Both the position numbers and the translations under genes were made by a program. From Sphingomonas nostoxanthinifaciens (GTDB lineage: Bacteria; Pseudomonadota; Alphaproteobacteria; Sphingomonadales; Sphingomonadaceae): a stretch of DNA of 64,000 bases. This document shows positions 54,776 through 64,000 of this stretch, one piece after another. A model generated the notes under the pieces. It saw only the letters and a list, made by a program, of their open reading frames with translations. It was not told where the DNA came from and made no database searches. The DNA lies in assembly GCF_019930585.1 (NCBI RefSeq), contig NZ_CP082839.1:806001-870000 (forward strand), read 5' to 3'. Numbering within the stretch: the first letter of the stretch is position 1; each line of letters starts with the position of its first letter.

Positions 54776-55936
54776 ATGCGGCGGACGATCACCATCCTGG
54801 GCGCGACCGGCTCGATCGGCACCTCCACGCTCGACCTGGTCGAGCGCGATCCAGAGGCGTTCGAGATCGTCGCGCTCACCGCGCAGCGCGATGTCGCGGG
54901 GCTGGCTGCCGCCGCGCGGCGGACGCGCGCGCGCTTGGCCGTGATCGGCGACGAAACGCTCATTGCGCCGCTGCGCGAGGCGCTGGCGGGCAGCGACGTC
55001 GAGGCGGCGGCGGGCGCCGACGCCATCGCCGAGGCGGCGGCGCTCGGCGCCGACTGGACGATGGCGGCGATCGTCGGCACCGCCGGCCTGCGCCCGACCA
55101 TGGCGGCACTGGGTCACGGACGAACCGTCGCGCTCGCCAACAAGGAATCGCTCGTCTCGGCCGGCGCGCTGATGACCGAGGCGGCTCGACAGGCCGGCGC
55201 GACGCTGCTGCCGGTCGATTCGGAGCACAATGCCGTGTTCCAGTGCTTCCCGCATCACGACGTGTCGCAGGTGAAGCGCGTCATCCTCACCGCGAGCGGT
55301 GGTCCGTTCCGCACGATGCCGCGCGACGAGATGGCGCGGGTGACGCCAGCGCAGGCGGTGAAGCATCCCAATTGGTCGATGGGTGCCAAGATCTCGGTCG
55401 ACAGCGCGACGCTGATGAACAAGGGGCTCGAGCTGATCGAGGCGCATCACCTGTTCCCGGTCGGGGCTGATCGCTTCGCGGTAATCGTCCATCCGCAATC
55501 GGTGGTCCATTCGATGGTCGAATATGTCGATGGATCGGTGCTCGCACAGATGGGCACGCCCGACATGCGCACCCCGATCGCGCACACGCTCGCCTGGCCG
55601 AAACGGATGGGGACGCCGTGCGCGCCGCTCGACCTCGCCGAGGTCGGCCGGCTCGATTTCGAGGAGCCCGATCTCGGCCGCTTCCCGGCGCTGGGGCTGG
55701 CGATGGCGGCGCTTGCCGCCGGCGGCGCGCGTCCGGCCGTGCTCAATGCCGCGAACGAGGTGGCGGTCGCCGCCTTCCTCGACGGGCGCATCGGTTTTCT
55801 CGATATCGTCTTAATCGTGGAGAAAGTGCTCGAACGCTACGACCCCGCTCCGCCCGCTTCGATCGACGAGGCACTCGCGATCGATGCCGAGGCGCGGGCG
55901 GTGGCAAGAACGGCGACGGAGCTTCAGACTGCATGA
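54776..55936 (+). CDS. dxr: 1-deoxy-D-xylulose-5-phosphate reductoisomerase
   Basis: The 386-residue protein has the NADPH motif TILGATGSIGTSTLDL, ANKESLVSAG, LPVDSEHNAVFQC, LTASGGPFR and NWSMGAKISVDSATLMNKGLELIEAHHLF. It makes MEP for isoprenoids, including the substrate of UppS. The start is 2 bp after cdsA; the stop overlaps rseP. Confidence 0.98.
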   Translation: MRRTITILGATGSIGTSTLDLVERDPEAFEIVALTAQRDVAGLAAAARRTRARLAVIGDETLIAPLREALAGSDVEAAAGADAIAEAAALGADWTMAAIVGTAGLRPTMAALGHGRTVALANKESLVSAGALMTEAARQAGATLLPVDSEHNAVFQCFPHHDVSQVKRVILTASGGPFRTMPRDEMARVTPAQAVKHPNWSMGAKISVDSATLMNKGLELIEAHHLFPVGADRFAVIVHPQSVVHSMVEYVDGSVLAQMGTPDMRTPIAHTLAWPKRMGTPCAPLDLAEVGRLDFEEPDLGRFPALGLAMAALAAGGARPAVLNAANEVAVAAFLDGRIGFLDIVLIVEKVLERYDPAPPASIDEALAIDAEARAVARTATELQTA

Positions 55937-57066
55937 TTCACGTGCCGGGCATCATCCTCACGATCCTCGGCTTCATCGCCGTCATCGGCCCGCTCGTGTT
56001 CATCCACGAAATGGGACATTATCTCGCCGGGCAGTTGTTCGGCGTTAAGGCCGACATCTTCTCGATCGGCATGGGCCGCGAGATCATGGGCTGGACCGAT
56101 CGGCGCGGCACCCGCTGGAAGGTGTCGGCGCTCCCGATCGGCGGCTACGTCAAGTTTGCCGGCGACATGGGGCCGGCGAGCGAGCCCGATCCCGCATGGC
56201 TGCGTCTGCCGCCCGAGGAGCGCGCCAAGACCCTGCAGGGCAAGCCGGTGTGGCAGCGCTTCATCATCGTCGCGGCAGGCCCGATCACCAATTTCCTGCT
56301 CGCGATCGCGATCTTCGCCGGCTTCTTCGCGGCGTACGGCGTGCCGCGCACGCCGACGGTGATCGCTAACATCGTCAAGGGCTCCGCGGCCGAGGCGGCG
56401 GGCCTCCACATCGGCGACCGCATCGTCGCGGTTGCCGGCCGTTCGGTCGACCGGTTCGAGGATGTCGCGCAGATCGTGTTCCTGCGGCCCGGCCGCCCGC
56501 TGCCCTTGGTTTACGAGCGTGCCGGTGCGACGAAGATCGTGCAGGTCACACCGCAGCGGATCGTCGACGTCGACGCCGCCGGCAATCGCGCCGAGCGCGG
56601 GCTGCTCGGTGTCAGTCCGGGTATGGCGGTGAACGTGCGGCTGGGCGTGGTCGGCACGCTCGGGGCGGCGGTCGACGCCACCTGGGGTACGGTGCGGATG
56701 ATGGTCGACGTGATCGGCCAGATCGTCGGTGGCGAACGGTCGGCGCGCGAACTTGGCGGACCGCTGAAGATCGCGCAATATTCGGGCGAGACGGTCAGTC
56801 TGGGGCTGCTGCCGTTCATCCGCTTCATGGCGCTCATCTCGATTAATCTCGGCTTCATCAACCTTCTGCCAATCCCTCTGCTGGATGGCGGCCACCTCTT
56901 TTTCTATCTGATCGAGGGGGTGTGGCGTCGCCCTTTGCCAGCCCAGGCGCAGGAGTGGGCATTCCGTTCGGGGCTTGCGCTGTTGCTCGGTTTCATGCTG
57001 TTCGTGACGGTCAACGATCTGGCTTCGTTTGGTCTCTTCCGGAAGCTTGCCGGCTTGATCGGCTGA
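55933..57066 (+). CDS. rseP: RIP metalloprotease RseP (site-2 protease)
   Basis: The 377-residue membrane protease has HEMGH (His25, Glu26, His29), one PDZ domain (around 110-215) and the distal LLPIPLLDGGHLFF motif supplying the third ligand. It cleaves anti-sigma factor or signal peptides within the membrane. It has one PDZ where E. coli has two. Overlap ATGA with dxr. Confidence 0.96.
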   Translation: MIHVPGIILTILGFIAVIGPLVFIHEMGHYLAGQLFGVKADIFSIGMGREIMGWTDRRGTRWKVSALPIGGYVKFAGDMGPASEPDPAWLRLPPEERAKTLQGKPVWQRFIIVAAGPITNFLLAIAIFAGFFAAYGVPRTPTVIANIVKGSAAEAAGLHIGDRIVAVAGRSVDRFEDVAQIVFLRPGRPLPLVYERAGATKIVQVTPQRIVDVDAAGNRAERGLLGVSPGMAVNVRLGVVGTLGAAVDATWGTVRMMVDVIGQIVGGERSARELGGPLKIAQYSGETVSLGLLPFIRFMALISINLGFINLLPIPLLDGGHLFFYLIEGVWRRPLPAQAQEWAFRSGLALLLGFMLFVTVNDLASFGLFRKLAGLIG

Positions 57067-57142
57067 TCGGGATGGGGCAGGGCAGGGCCTGCCGGACAAG
57101 GGGCCCCGGCTTTTCCGGATATTTGATTGAAGGCGGGGTTGC

Positions 57143-59869
57143 GTGAGCGAAATTGAGGTTGGTGTCGGACGCCGCGCCCGCATGCGGCTGGCGCCCGCGC
57201 TGATGATAGGGACGATGATCGCCGGCATGCCTGCGGTCGCCGCGCGCAAAGCGCCCGCGCCCAAGCCGGCTGCCGCTGAAGCCGCTCCTGCTCCGGTTGT
57301 TTCAACGCCGGCGGTGCAGCCCGGTTCCGGGACAATCCGTTCGATCGCCGTCAGCGGCAATCAGCGGCTGGAGGCGGATACCGTCCGTTCGTACATCAAG
57401 CTCAAGCCGGGCGACCATTATACCCGCGAACTGCTCGATCAGGCGCTGAAGGATCTCTACGCGTCGGAGCTGTTCGCCGACGTGACGATCGCCGGAGCCG
57501 ATACGGGCGACATCGTGCTGCGCGTGCGCGAGAATCCGGTCATCAACCGCATCGTCCTCGAGGGCAACAAGCGCATCAAGGAAGAGAAGATCCGGCCCGA
57601 GATCAAGCTCGCGCCGCGCCAGATCTTCACCCGTTCCAAGGCGCGCGCAGACGTCGCCCGCATCATCGAGCTCTATCGCCGCCAGGGCCGCTACGCCGCG
57701 ACGGTCGAGCCGAAGATGGTGCTGCTCGACCAGAACCGCGTCGATATCGTGTTCGAGATCCACGAGGGCGCGAAGAGCCGCGTCCAGGCGATCAACATCA
57801 TCGGCAACCACAAGTTCAAGGCGAGCCGCCTGCGCGCCGAGATGGCGACCAAGACCAGCGGCATCACCCACATCTTCTCGGGCGGCACCAGCTACGATCC
57901 CGATCGGCTGGCCTACGACCAGCAGAAGCTGCGGCAATTCTACCTGACCAACGGCTATGCCGACTTCCACGTCGTGTCGGCCGTGGCCGAGCTGACGCCC
58001 GACAAGCGCGACTTCATCATCACCTACGTGGTGGACGAGGGGAAGCGCTACCATTTCGGCGACGTCCATATCGAGAGCGACATCCGCGACTTGAAGTCGA
58101 AGGATCTCGAATATCTGCTCAAGATCAAGAAGGGCGACTGGTACAACGCCAAGACGGTCGAGGACACGGTCGACAGCCTGACCGAGACGGCTGGCCTGCT
58201 CGGCTACGCCTTTGCCGACGTGCGTCCGAATTTCGAACGCGACAAGGACGCGCTCACGATGAGCGTCACCTTCCGCATCGCCAACGCGCCGCGCGTCTAT
58301 GTCGAGCGGGTCGATATCAACGGCAACACCGTCACGCGCGACAAGGTGATCCGGCGCGAGCTGCGACTGGCCGAGGGCGACGCCTTCAACGGCTTCCGGG
58401 TCAAGCGGTCGCGCGATCGCATCCAGAGCCTCGGCTATTTCCAGCAGAAATTCGAGATCGAGCAGAAGCAGGGCTCGGCGCCCGATCGCGTTGTGCTCGA
58501 GGCGAACGTCGAGGAGAAGTCGACCGGTCAGCTGCAGGTGTCGGCCGGCTATTCGAGCCTCGAAAAATTCATCGTCAGCCTGTCGATTACCCAGTCCAAC
58601 TTCATGGGCAAGGGTCAGGAGGTGCGCGCCAGCACCGATTACTCGATCTACTCTAAGTCGGTCAGCGTCGGTTTCACCGAGCCCTATCTGTTCGATCACA
58701 ATATCGCCGTCGGCGGCGACGTGTTCCGCCGCGACTATAACTCGTTCAATTACGTCGATACCAATCGCAACACGACCTACGACCAGGTCAGCACCGGCTT
58801 CCAGATCCGCGCGGGCGTGCCGCTCACCGAATTCTGGAGCCTCGCGCTGCGCTATGGCCTGACCCAGGATAAGGTGTCGCTCAACCAGTCGACCTTCTAT
58901 TCCGCCTACCTGCCCGACGGGACGCTCGATCCGACCGGCACGCTGCGATGCGACCCGCTCCTCGCCGGCCGCTATCTCTGCGACGCGATCGGCAATCGCA
59001 CCACCTCGTCGGTCGGCTACAGCGTCGTGTTCGACAATCTGAACGACCGTATCCACCCGACGCGCGGCCAGCGCGCGATCTTCAGCCAGGACGTCGCCGG
59101 TCTCGGCGGCAGCGTCCGCTACGTGCGGACCCGCGTCGAAGGGCATAAATATTGGGGCCTGTGGGGCTTCACCCTCTCCGCCAATGCCGAGGGCGGCTAT
59201 ATTCGCAGCCTGGAAGGCGACAAGGGGCCGGGCGTCGACAAGGTGCGCCTGACCGACCGCTTCTACCTCGGCGGCCAGCAGCAGCCCGATTTCGCCGGCT
59301 TCGACATTCGCGGCATCGGTCCGCGCGTGCTGCGGCGGTCGTGCCTCACGACCAGCACCACCGTCTGCGAACCGGATCCCGACCGCAAGAATGCCGTCGA
59401 TGACGCACTTGGCGGCCGTTATTACTATTTCGGCCGACTGGAGATGCTGCTGCCGTTGGGCAACGGTGCGAAGGAACTCGGCATCCGGCCGTCGATCTTC
59501 GCCAATATCGGCTCGGTGTGGGGTCTGACCACGCCGAACCTGCAGAGCGTCGGCGTCGGTGGCCAGTTCCGCGAGATCCTGAATTCCGACGGTACGCGCT
59601 TGTGCTACGATTCTGCCGGAACGCTGCCGTCGCAGAGCGTCAAGCAGAACACGACCTGCCCGAGTGGGCTCACCCCTTACGGGACGACCATCTCGGGCTT
59701 CCAAGAACAATATCTCGGCGATACATGGCGGCCACGCGTATCGGTGGGTATCGGCGTGAACTGGAACTCGCCGTTCGGTCCGTTCCGCATCGATATCGCC
59801 AAGGCACTCGTCAAATATCCTGGGGATGCTCCCAAGCTCTTCTCGTTTAACGTAGGAACCCAATTCTGA
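57143..59869 (+). CDS. bamA: outer membrane protein assembly factor BamA
   Basis: The 908-residue protein has an N-terminal signal region, five POTRA domains (about 60-440: SIAVSGNQRLEADTVRSYI, NRIVLEGNKRIKEEKI and so on) and an Omp85 barrel ending in Phe (FSFNVGTQF). It inserts beta-barrel proteins into the outer membrane. The start is GTG 57143 (or ATG 57182). Its stop overlaps skp (TGATG). Confidence 0.98.
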   Translation: MSEIEVGVGRRARMRLAPALMIGTMIAGMPAVAARKAPAPKPAAAEAAPAPVVSTPAVQPGSGTIRSIAVSGNQRLEADTVRSYIKLKPGDHYTRELLDQALKDLYASELFADVTIAGADTGDIVLRVRENPVINRIVLEGNKRIKEEKIRPEIKLAPRQIFTRSKARADVARIIELYRRQGRYAATVEPKMVLLDQNRVDIVFEIHEGAKSRVQAINIIGNHKFKASRLRAEMATKTSGITHIFSGGTSYDPDRLAYDQQKLRQFYLTNGYADFHVVSAVAELTPDKRDFIITYVVDEGKRYHFGDVHIESDIRDLKSKDLEYLLKIKKGDWYNAKTVEDTVDSLTETAGLLGYAFADVRPNFERDKDALTMSVTFRIANAPRVYVERVDINGNTVTRDKVIRRELRLAEGDAFNGFRVKRSRDRIQSLGYFQQKFEIEQKQGSAPDRVVLEANVEEKSTGQLQVSAGYSSLEKFIVSLSITQSNFMGKGQEVRASTDYSIYSKSVSVGFTEPYLFDHNIAVGGDVFRRDYNSFNYVDTNRNTTYDQVSTGFQIRAGVPLTEFWSLALRYGLTQDKVSLNQSTFYSAYLPDGTLDPTGTLRCDPLLAGRYLCDAIGNRTTSSVGYSVVFDNLNDRIHPTRGQRAIFSQDVAGLGGSVRYVRTRVEGHKYWGLWGFTLSANAEGGYIRSLEGDKGPGVDKVRLTDRFYLGGQQQPDFAGFDIRGIGPRVLRRSCLTTSTTVCEPDPDRKNAVDDALGGRYYYFGRLEMLLPLGNGAKELGIRPSIFANIGSVWGLTTPNLQSVGVGGQFREILNSDGTRLCYDSAGTLPSQSVKQNTTCPSGLTPYGTTISGFQEQYLGDTWRPRVSVGIGVNWNSPFGPFRIDIAKALVKYPGDAPKLFSFNVGTQF

Positions 59870-60480
59870 TGAGGATGATCGCAAAGCTTCTCGTCGCGGC
59901 TGCTATCGCCGCGCCGCTCGCTGCTCCGGCCATGGCCGAAGTCGCCACTGCCAATCTGGAGGCTGCGGTCGAGCAGTCGGCCGCGATGCAGGCCGCCGCT
60001 GCCCAGATCAAGACGCAGTACAAGCCGCAGATCGATGCGTTCAACACGCGCCAGCAGGCGCTGCAGGCGCAGCTTCAGCCGATGGTCCAGGAGATCCAGA
60101 CGCTGCAGGCCAGCCCCTCGACGCCGAAGCCCACGCTCGACGCGAAGATTGCTGCCGCGCAGGCCAAGCAGCAGGCCGCGCAGCGCGAGCTGCAGGGCCT
60201 CGCCGCTCCCTTTGCCCGCCCCAACGCCTATGCGCAGGAGCAGGTGCAGGACAAGCTGGAAGCCGCCGTTCGTGCCGCCATGGCGGCCAAGAACGTCACG
60301 GTGCTCGTCCGTCCCGATACGGTTATGGCGGTGGCGCCCGCCGGCGACATTACCAACGATATCGTCGCGCAGCTCAACAACACCGTGAAGACCGTGTCGG
60401 TCACCCCGCCGGCCGGCTGGCAGCCGGGCCAGCAGCGTGCCGCTGCCGCGGCGCCTGCGGCGGCCGGTCAGGGCCGCTAA
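59869..60480 (+). CDS. skp: OmpH/Skp-family periplasmic chaperone
   Basis: The 203-residue protein has a signal peptide ([19 protein letters not shown]), a Gln/Ala-rich helical tentacle region ([11 protein letters not shown]...[17 protein letters not shown]) and a beta-strand end. It carries unfolded outer-membrane proteins to BamA. The Ala-rich tail ([18 protein letters not shown]) is longer than in E. coli Skp. Confidence 0.92.
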   Translation: MRMIAKLLVAAAIAAPLAAPAMAEVATANLEAAVEQSAAMQAAAAQIKTQYKPQIDAFNTRQQALQAQLQPMVQEIQTLQASPSTPKPTLDAKIAAAQAKQQAAQRELQGLAAPFARPNAYAQEQVQDKLEAAVRAAMAAKNVTVLVRPDTVMAVAPAGDITNDIVAQLNNTVKTVSVTPPAGWQPGQQRAAAAAPAAAGQGR

Positions 60481-60484
60481 GCGC

Positions 60485-60964
60485 TTGAGCGACGAAGCGA
60501 CGCCGTCCGCGGGGTTGGGTCCGCTGGACATCACCCGCGTGATGGCGGCGCTGCCGCATCGCTATCCGATGCTGCTGGTCGATCGTGTCGAGGACTTGAT
60601 CCCCGACCGATCGATCACGGCGATCAAGGCTGTGACGATCAACGAAGGCTTCTTCCAGGGCCATTTCCCCGGCCGGCCGATCATGCCGGGCGTGCTGATC
60701 GTCGAGGCGCTCGCGCAGGCCGCCGGCGTGCTGGCCGTCGAAAGCCTCGGCCTCGCCGGTTCCGGCAAGCTGGTCTATTTCATGGCGATCGACGAGGCGA
60801 AGTTCCGCGCGCCGGTCGAGCCCGGCGTGCTGTTGCGGCTGGAGGTCGAGTTCGTCCAGAAGCGTGCGACCGTGTGCAAGTTCGCCGGCCGCGCGCTGAT
60901 CGGCGACAAGCTGGCAGCGCAGGCCAATTTCACCGCGATGATCGCCGATCCGCCGAAGGCCTGA
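60485..60964 (+). CDS. fabZ: 3-hydroxyacyl-ACP dehydratase FabZ
   Basis: The 159-residue hotdog-fold protein has the catalytic His and Glu in [20 protein letters not shown] and starts with the [13 protein letters not shown] segment. It dehydrates hydroxyacyl-ACP in fatty-acid elongation. The start is TTG 60485 by family comparison. It follows skp with no lpxD between them. Confidence 0.96.
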   Translation: MSDEATPSAGLGPLDITRVMAALPHRYPMLLVDRVEDLIPDRSITAIKAVTINEGFFQGHFPGRPIMPGVLIVEALAQAAGVLAVESLGLAGSGKLVYFMAIDEAKFRAPVEPGVLLRLEVEFVQKRATVCKFAGRALIGDKLAAQANFTAMIADPPKA

Positions 60965-60974
60965 AGGTTTCGCA

Positions 60975-61049
60975 TGCTCCGGCGCAGGCCGGAGCCCAGA
61001 GCCACAGGCGTCGCGTTCGAAGGCCTGGGCTCCGGCCTGCGCCGGAGCA
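60975..61049. repeat. perfect 25-bp inverted repeat between fabZ and rpmE
   Basis: The left arm 60975-60999 (TGCTCCGGCGCAGGCC...) is perfectly complementary to the right arm 61025-61049, with a 25-nt spacer. Probably a terminator-like or REP-like element, related to the repeats at 42,690 and 50,727. Confidence 0.85.
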
Positions 61050-61154
61050 CGGGTTTGACCGGCGTGCTTCGCTCTTCCCTTTTCGCGCCCATATCGTTAT
61101 GGGCGCCGCTTCCCTCGGCTGGTCGGAAACCAGCCCGACCCAGAGGATCGCTCC

Positions 61155-61385
61155 ATGAAGAAGAACATCCACCCCGATTATCACTCGATCAAGGTGCAGA
61201 TGACGGACGGCACCGTGTTTGAGACGCGCTCCACCTGGGGTGCGGTCGGCGAGACGCTGCAGCTCGACATCGACCCGACCGTCCACCCGGCATGGACCGG
61301 CGGCCGCAGCCAGCTGCTCGATCAGGGCGGCCAGGTCGCGCGCTTCAACAAGCGCTTCGGCGGCCTCAGCCTCAGCAAGAAGTAA
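61155..61385 (+). CDS. rpmE: 50S ribosomal protein L31 (zinc-free type)
   Basis: The 76-residue L31 has [24 protein letters not shown] and FNKRFGG. No Cys pairs for zinc are present, so it is the zinc-independent form. Confidence 0.96.
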   Translation: MKKNIHPDYHSIKVQMTDGTVFETRSTWGAVGETLQLDIDPTVHPAWTGGRSQLLDQGGQVARFNKRFGGLSLSKK

Positions 61386-61461
61386 GGCGCGCGCGTCCGG
61401 GCCGGTTCGGCCCGGCGCAACGTGGCTTTACCTTACGATGTCGAGCGGGCAGGGGGCAGCC

Positions 61462-61833
61462 ATGCCCCCGCTTCGCCGTATCTGCATCATCCTGTTCTGG
61501 CTGGCGGTGATCGTCGCTTATGTGGCGGCGATCCTGCCGCAGCGCGAAGCGCCGCATCTCGGCTATTCCGACAAGGTCGACCATATGGCGGCCTTCTTCA
61601 CGATCACCGTGCTGGCGCGCCTCGGTTATCCCGAGCGGGCGGTGCCGCTGGTCTTCATCGCGATGGCTGCGTTCGGCGGCTTCATCGAGCTGAGCCAGGC
61701 GGTGCCGATCGTGCATCGCGACGCCGAATGGGCCGACTGGTTCGCCGACATGGCGGCATCGGTGGTGGGTCTGATCGTGGCATGGCCGCTACTCGCGCTT
61801 ATCGAGCGCTGGTCAAAGCCCCAGCGCTTGTAA
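61462..61833 (+). CDS. VanZ-like membrane protein
   Basis: The 123-residue protein has about four membrane segments (ICIILFWLAVIVAYVAAILP, AAFFTITVLARLG, VPLVFIAMAAFGGFIELSQ, MAASVVGLIVAWPLLALI) and DKVDHMAAFF, the VanZ pattern. The function is unclear. ATG 61462 has AGGGGG; ATG 61438 is weaker. It ends 21 bp inside the next, convergent gene. Confidence 0.82.
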   Translation: MPPLRRICIILFWLAVIVAYVAAILPQREAPHLGYSDKVDHMAAFFTITVLARLGYPERAVPLVFIAMAAFGGFIELSQAVPIVHRDAEWADWFADMAASVVGLIVAWPLLALIERWSKPQRL

Positions 61834-62913
61834 CAGGCGCTCGCGCACGAGCGTCCAGCGATAGCCGCGGTGGCTCGGCAATGCCTCGACCGCGCGGCGC
61901 AGATCGGCGATCGCGCCCGCCCGATCGTGCAATTGCATCCGCAGCTCGGCCGCCCAGCGGTGGTAGCCGGCGACGCTCGCCGCCTGCCGCTGGATCTCGG
62001 CCGCCGCCGCCAGCGCCTCGCCGGTTTGTCCGGCCGCCGCGAGCGTCTTGCTGAGGCCCCACAGATAGGCCGGCAGCGGCGCCATCGCCACGACCGTCCG
62101 ATGGATCGTGATCGCCCGATCGAGCTCGCCAGCTTCGCGCAGGCGCAGCGCGAGCTGGTTGAGCGCGACCGGGCTGTCGGGCCCCAGCTTGGCGGCGCGC
62201 TCTGCCAGTCCGATGGCGGTGCCCAGGCGGTGGGCAGGCTGGCGCCCGGCCAGCTCACCCAGCCATGTCGGTGATTCCTTGCGCCGACGATGCGCCTCGC
62301 CCGCCACCGCTGGAAGGTCGAGATTGCCGTCGAGCATGGCGTGCACCAGCGGTTTCAGCAGACCGAGATCGGACAGGAACGCCGCCGAATTATGGCCGCC
62401 ATGCGGCACCCGCAGCCGTTCGATCGCGACGTCGCCGGCGATGCGATCGACGTGACAGCGATCCTCGTCCAACAGCGGATCGTAGGCAACCACGCTGGGC
62501 ACCACGCCCGCGATCGGGCCGTCGAGTTCGGGGCGGAAGCGGATGCGGCGGGCTTCCTCCTTCCACCGGGTCTCGAAATCGACCTTGCGCCGATCGATCG
62601 AATATTGCGGCGACAGCGCCAGCACCCGGTCGGCCCCGGCCGCCGCCGCGAACCGCACCGCGCCATAGCCGCCCATGCTCGATCCGTAGGCGAGCAGCGG
62701 CGCATTGGCAGCGGCGCGCACCGCCGCCAGCGCCGCTGGCGTGTCGGGGCATTGGAACCAGTCGTTAGCGGCCGTCAGGACATGGATCGCGCCGATACCC
62801 TCGCTCGCGAAGAACGCCTCGCCGAACCCCAGTCTGTCCGTGCCCGGATCGTCATGATGGCTGTCGAACGTGACGACGCGCGCAGGCGCGTCGGGTGCGG
62901 CGACCCGCCGCAC
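61813..62913 (-). CDS. alpha/beta-hydrolase-like protein with a helical repeat C-terminus
   Basis: The 366-residue protein has an alpha/beta-hydrolase N-terminal half with GSSMGGYGAVRFA (Ser nucleophile) and HGGHNSAAF (His), and a C-terminal part of TPR-like helices (PVALNQLALRLREAGELDRAITIHRTVVAMAP and following). Start GTG 62913 is uncertain; the frame is open further up with no good start. It may hydrolyse an acyl ester or peptide. It follows the S10 peptidase gene at 52 bp. Confidence 0.7.
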   Translation of the reverse strand: MRRVAAPDAPARVVTFDSHHDDPGTDRLGFGEAFFASEGIGAIHVLTAANDWFQCPDTPAALAAVRAAANAPLLAYGSSMGGYGAVRFAAAAGADRVLALSPQYSIDRRKVDFETRWKEEARRIRFRPELDGPIAGVVPSVVAYDPLLDEDRCHVDRIAGDVAIERLRVPHGGHNSAAFLSDLGLLKPLVHAMLDGNLDLPAVAGEAHRRRKESPTWLGELAGRQPAHRLGTAIGLAERAAKLGPDSPVALNQLALRLREAGELDRAITIHRTVVAMAPLPAYLWGLSKTLAAAGQTGEALAAAAEIQRQAASVAGYHRWAAELRMQLHDRAGAIADLRRAVEALPSHRGYRWTLVRERLLQALGL

Positions 62914-62965
62914 CTCGAGCGTCGCGGAACGGTAGAGAATTTCCGGTGTGACGGCGTGTCGCTCC

Positions 62966-64000
62966 TCAGCGCACGCCGTAGAGCGCCATCACGTCGCGCC
63001 GGAACGCCGCCTGGCTGTCCGAGCGCGAATAGAACATGTGGCCGCCCGGATAGACGTTCACCTTTACCCGCTGCACGCCGCCCATTTCGGGGATCTGCGC
63101 GACGATCAGCTTGCTCTGGAAATAGGGGCAGGAGAGGTCGTCATAGCCGTGGACGATCATCGCCTTCATCTTGGGATCGACCGCCAGCGCCTGGCGCAGG
63201 TCCGACGCGCTCTCGATCTGGGTGAACCAGTTCTTTTCCCAATGCTCGTTCACCGAGCCGTTGAGCGCCTCGTAATGCGCATCGACCTTCCAGCCGACCT
63301 GATTGGTGACGAAATCGACCATCGCCGAGGTGGTCGGCGCGAGGATGCCCTCGAGGATCGGATCGCCGGTGCGCTGGCGCGGCGACCAGGGGAAAGGATC
63401 GTAGGCGGTGACGTTGGAATCGTACCACGAGCCCAATTTGCCGGTGGTGCGATACAGCGCGCGCAGGAATTCGCGGCTCTCGATGCGGCCGCCCATTTGC
63501 TGCACGTCGCGCGGATCGAGGCCGGTATAGGTGGTGACGTTCTTGACCAGCCGCGCGGTCGCCTGCGTGTCGGCGCGGCCGCTCAGCAGATCGGTGACGA
63601 ATTCGGTGCGGGCATAGGTCTCGACCGCGTTCATCGTCTCGGGATTGAGCGGCTTGCCCTGCCGCTCATAATTGGCGGCCGCCATCGACGGCAGCGTCGC
63701 GACCCAGCCCATCGGCGACAGATCCGGATCGCCCTCGGCGCGGCCGTCGAGCGCGGGCGACACCATCACCACGCCCGAGACGCCGACGCCCATATCGGTC
63801 TGCAGCGTGTGCGCGATCGCTGGCGCGCGATAGCCGCCATAGCTTTCGCCGACGACATATTTCGGCGACGTCATGCGCCCGTTCTTCTGCAGCCAGTCGT
63901 AGACGATGCGGCTGAGATACTGGATGTCGTGCTCGATCGTGAAGAAGGTCTTGTCGGTCTCATCCTGCTTGAGCAGCGATCGCGAGAAGCCGGTGCCGAC
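62966..64000 (-). CDS. S10-family serine carboxypeptidase-like protein (5' end outside window)
   Basis: The frame is open to the window end, so the N-terminus is missing and 344 residues are visible. The catalytic Ser is in GESYGGYRAPAIAH, Asp in HGYDDLSCPYF and His in PGGHMFYS. It is a serine carboxypeptidase-like periplasmic hydrolase of the S10 family, commonly found in sphingomonads. Confidence 0.92.
   Translation of the reverse strand, partial: VGTGFSRSLLKQDETDKTFFTIEHDIQYLSRIVYDWLQKNGRMTSPKYVVGESYGGYRAPAIAHTLQTDMGVGVSGVVMVSPALDGRAEGDPDLSPMGWVATLPSMAAANYERQGKPLNPETMNAVETYARTEFVTDLLSGRADTQATARLVKNVTTYTGLDPRDVQQMGGRIESREFLRALYRTTGKLGSWYDSNVTAYDPFPWSPRQRTGDPILEGILAPTTSAMVDFVTNQVGWKVDAHYEALNGSVNEHWEKNWFTQIESASDLRQALAVDPKMKAMIVHGYDDLSCPYFQSKLIVAQIPEMGGVQRVKVNVYPGGHMFYSRSDSQAAFRRDVMALYGVR

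Noticed and set aside
57302..59884. 860-residue open frame antisense to bamA
   Set aside because: Exactly opposite bamA, rich in Val/Asp/Arg as expected from an antisense frame, no recognisable domain.

Overview
The window reads as a high-GC alphaproteobacterium of the Sphingomonadaceae. Reasons: the gene order rpsB-tsf-pyrH-frr-uppS-cdsA-dxr-rseP-bamA-skp-fabZ with no lpxD/lpxA/lpxB beside bamA-skp-fabZ (sphingomonads make glycosphingolipid instead of LPS), alphaproteobacterial GTTC-N7-GTTC LexA boxes, GANTC (CcrM-type) sites, a pyruvate dehydrogenase E1-beta with a fused lipoyl domain, and a Ti/sphingomonad-type conjugation module.

Region 1 (about 1-27,063) is accessory DNA that I interpret as the right part of an integrated conjugative or mobilizable element. 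Positions 1-7,192 carry possible cargo: a TonB-dependent receptor (cut by the window start), an alpha/beta hydrolase, a TetR regulator, a respiratory D-lactate dehydrogenase, and a divergent MmyB-type regulator / SDR pair. Positions 7,447-16,830 carry transfer genes: coupling ATPase, TraA relaxase-helicase, a recognisable oriT at 11,897-11,930, TraC- and TraD-like proteins, an inserted FAD monooxygenase, lytic transglycosylase, TraF peptidase, an AlpA-like HTH protein and a frameshifted DUF6499/DUF2285 gene. Positions 16,896-26,762 carry maintenance genes (DUF736, a membrane protein, DUF2493, toprim primase remnant, ParB-like, DUF2958, DUF932) and a two-gene HNH nuclease / HEPN-like cassette. 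The element appears to end at the 3' end of a tRNA-Thr(GGT) gene at 27,064. No integrase and no mating-pair (trb/virB) genes are present here, so they lie further left or are absent.

Region 2 (27,209-64,000) is core chromosome: sodB, tpiA, a PpiD-like foldase, trpE-DUF983-trpGDC-moaC-moeA-lexA in one direction with overlapping genes, a DUF885 peptidase, ftsB-like, pdhA-pdhB, a squalene/phytoene-synthase-like protein, EF-hand and DUF4136 proteins, an M14 peptidase, bestrophin, icd, psd-pssA, the rpsB to fabZ run, rpmE, VanZ-like, an alpha/beta hydrolase with a repeat-like C-terminus, and an S10-like peptidase cut by the window end.

The most notable non-coding signals are: (a) a duplicated 48-nt hairpin inside about 90 nt of related sequence, with a compensatory base-pair change, placed about 127 nt upstream of both the DUF736 and DUF2493 genes; (b) a second duplicated leader directly in front of the ParB-like and DUF932 genes, whose stem abuts the ribosome binding site; (c) a LexA box inside a promoter for an unannotated small membrane protein; (d) three N7-spaced GTTC half-sites before lexA; (e) three GANTC sites in a palindrome before ftsB. 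Three accessory genes (DUF6499/2285, HNH, toprim) each carry an apparent single-base frameshift. This could be decay of the element or sequencing error.
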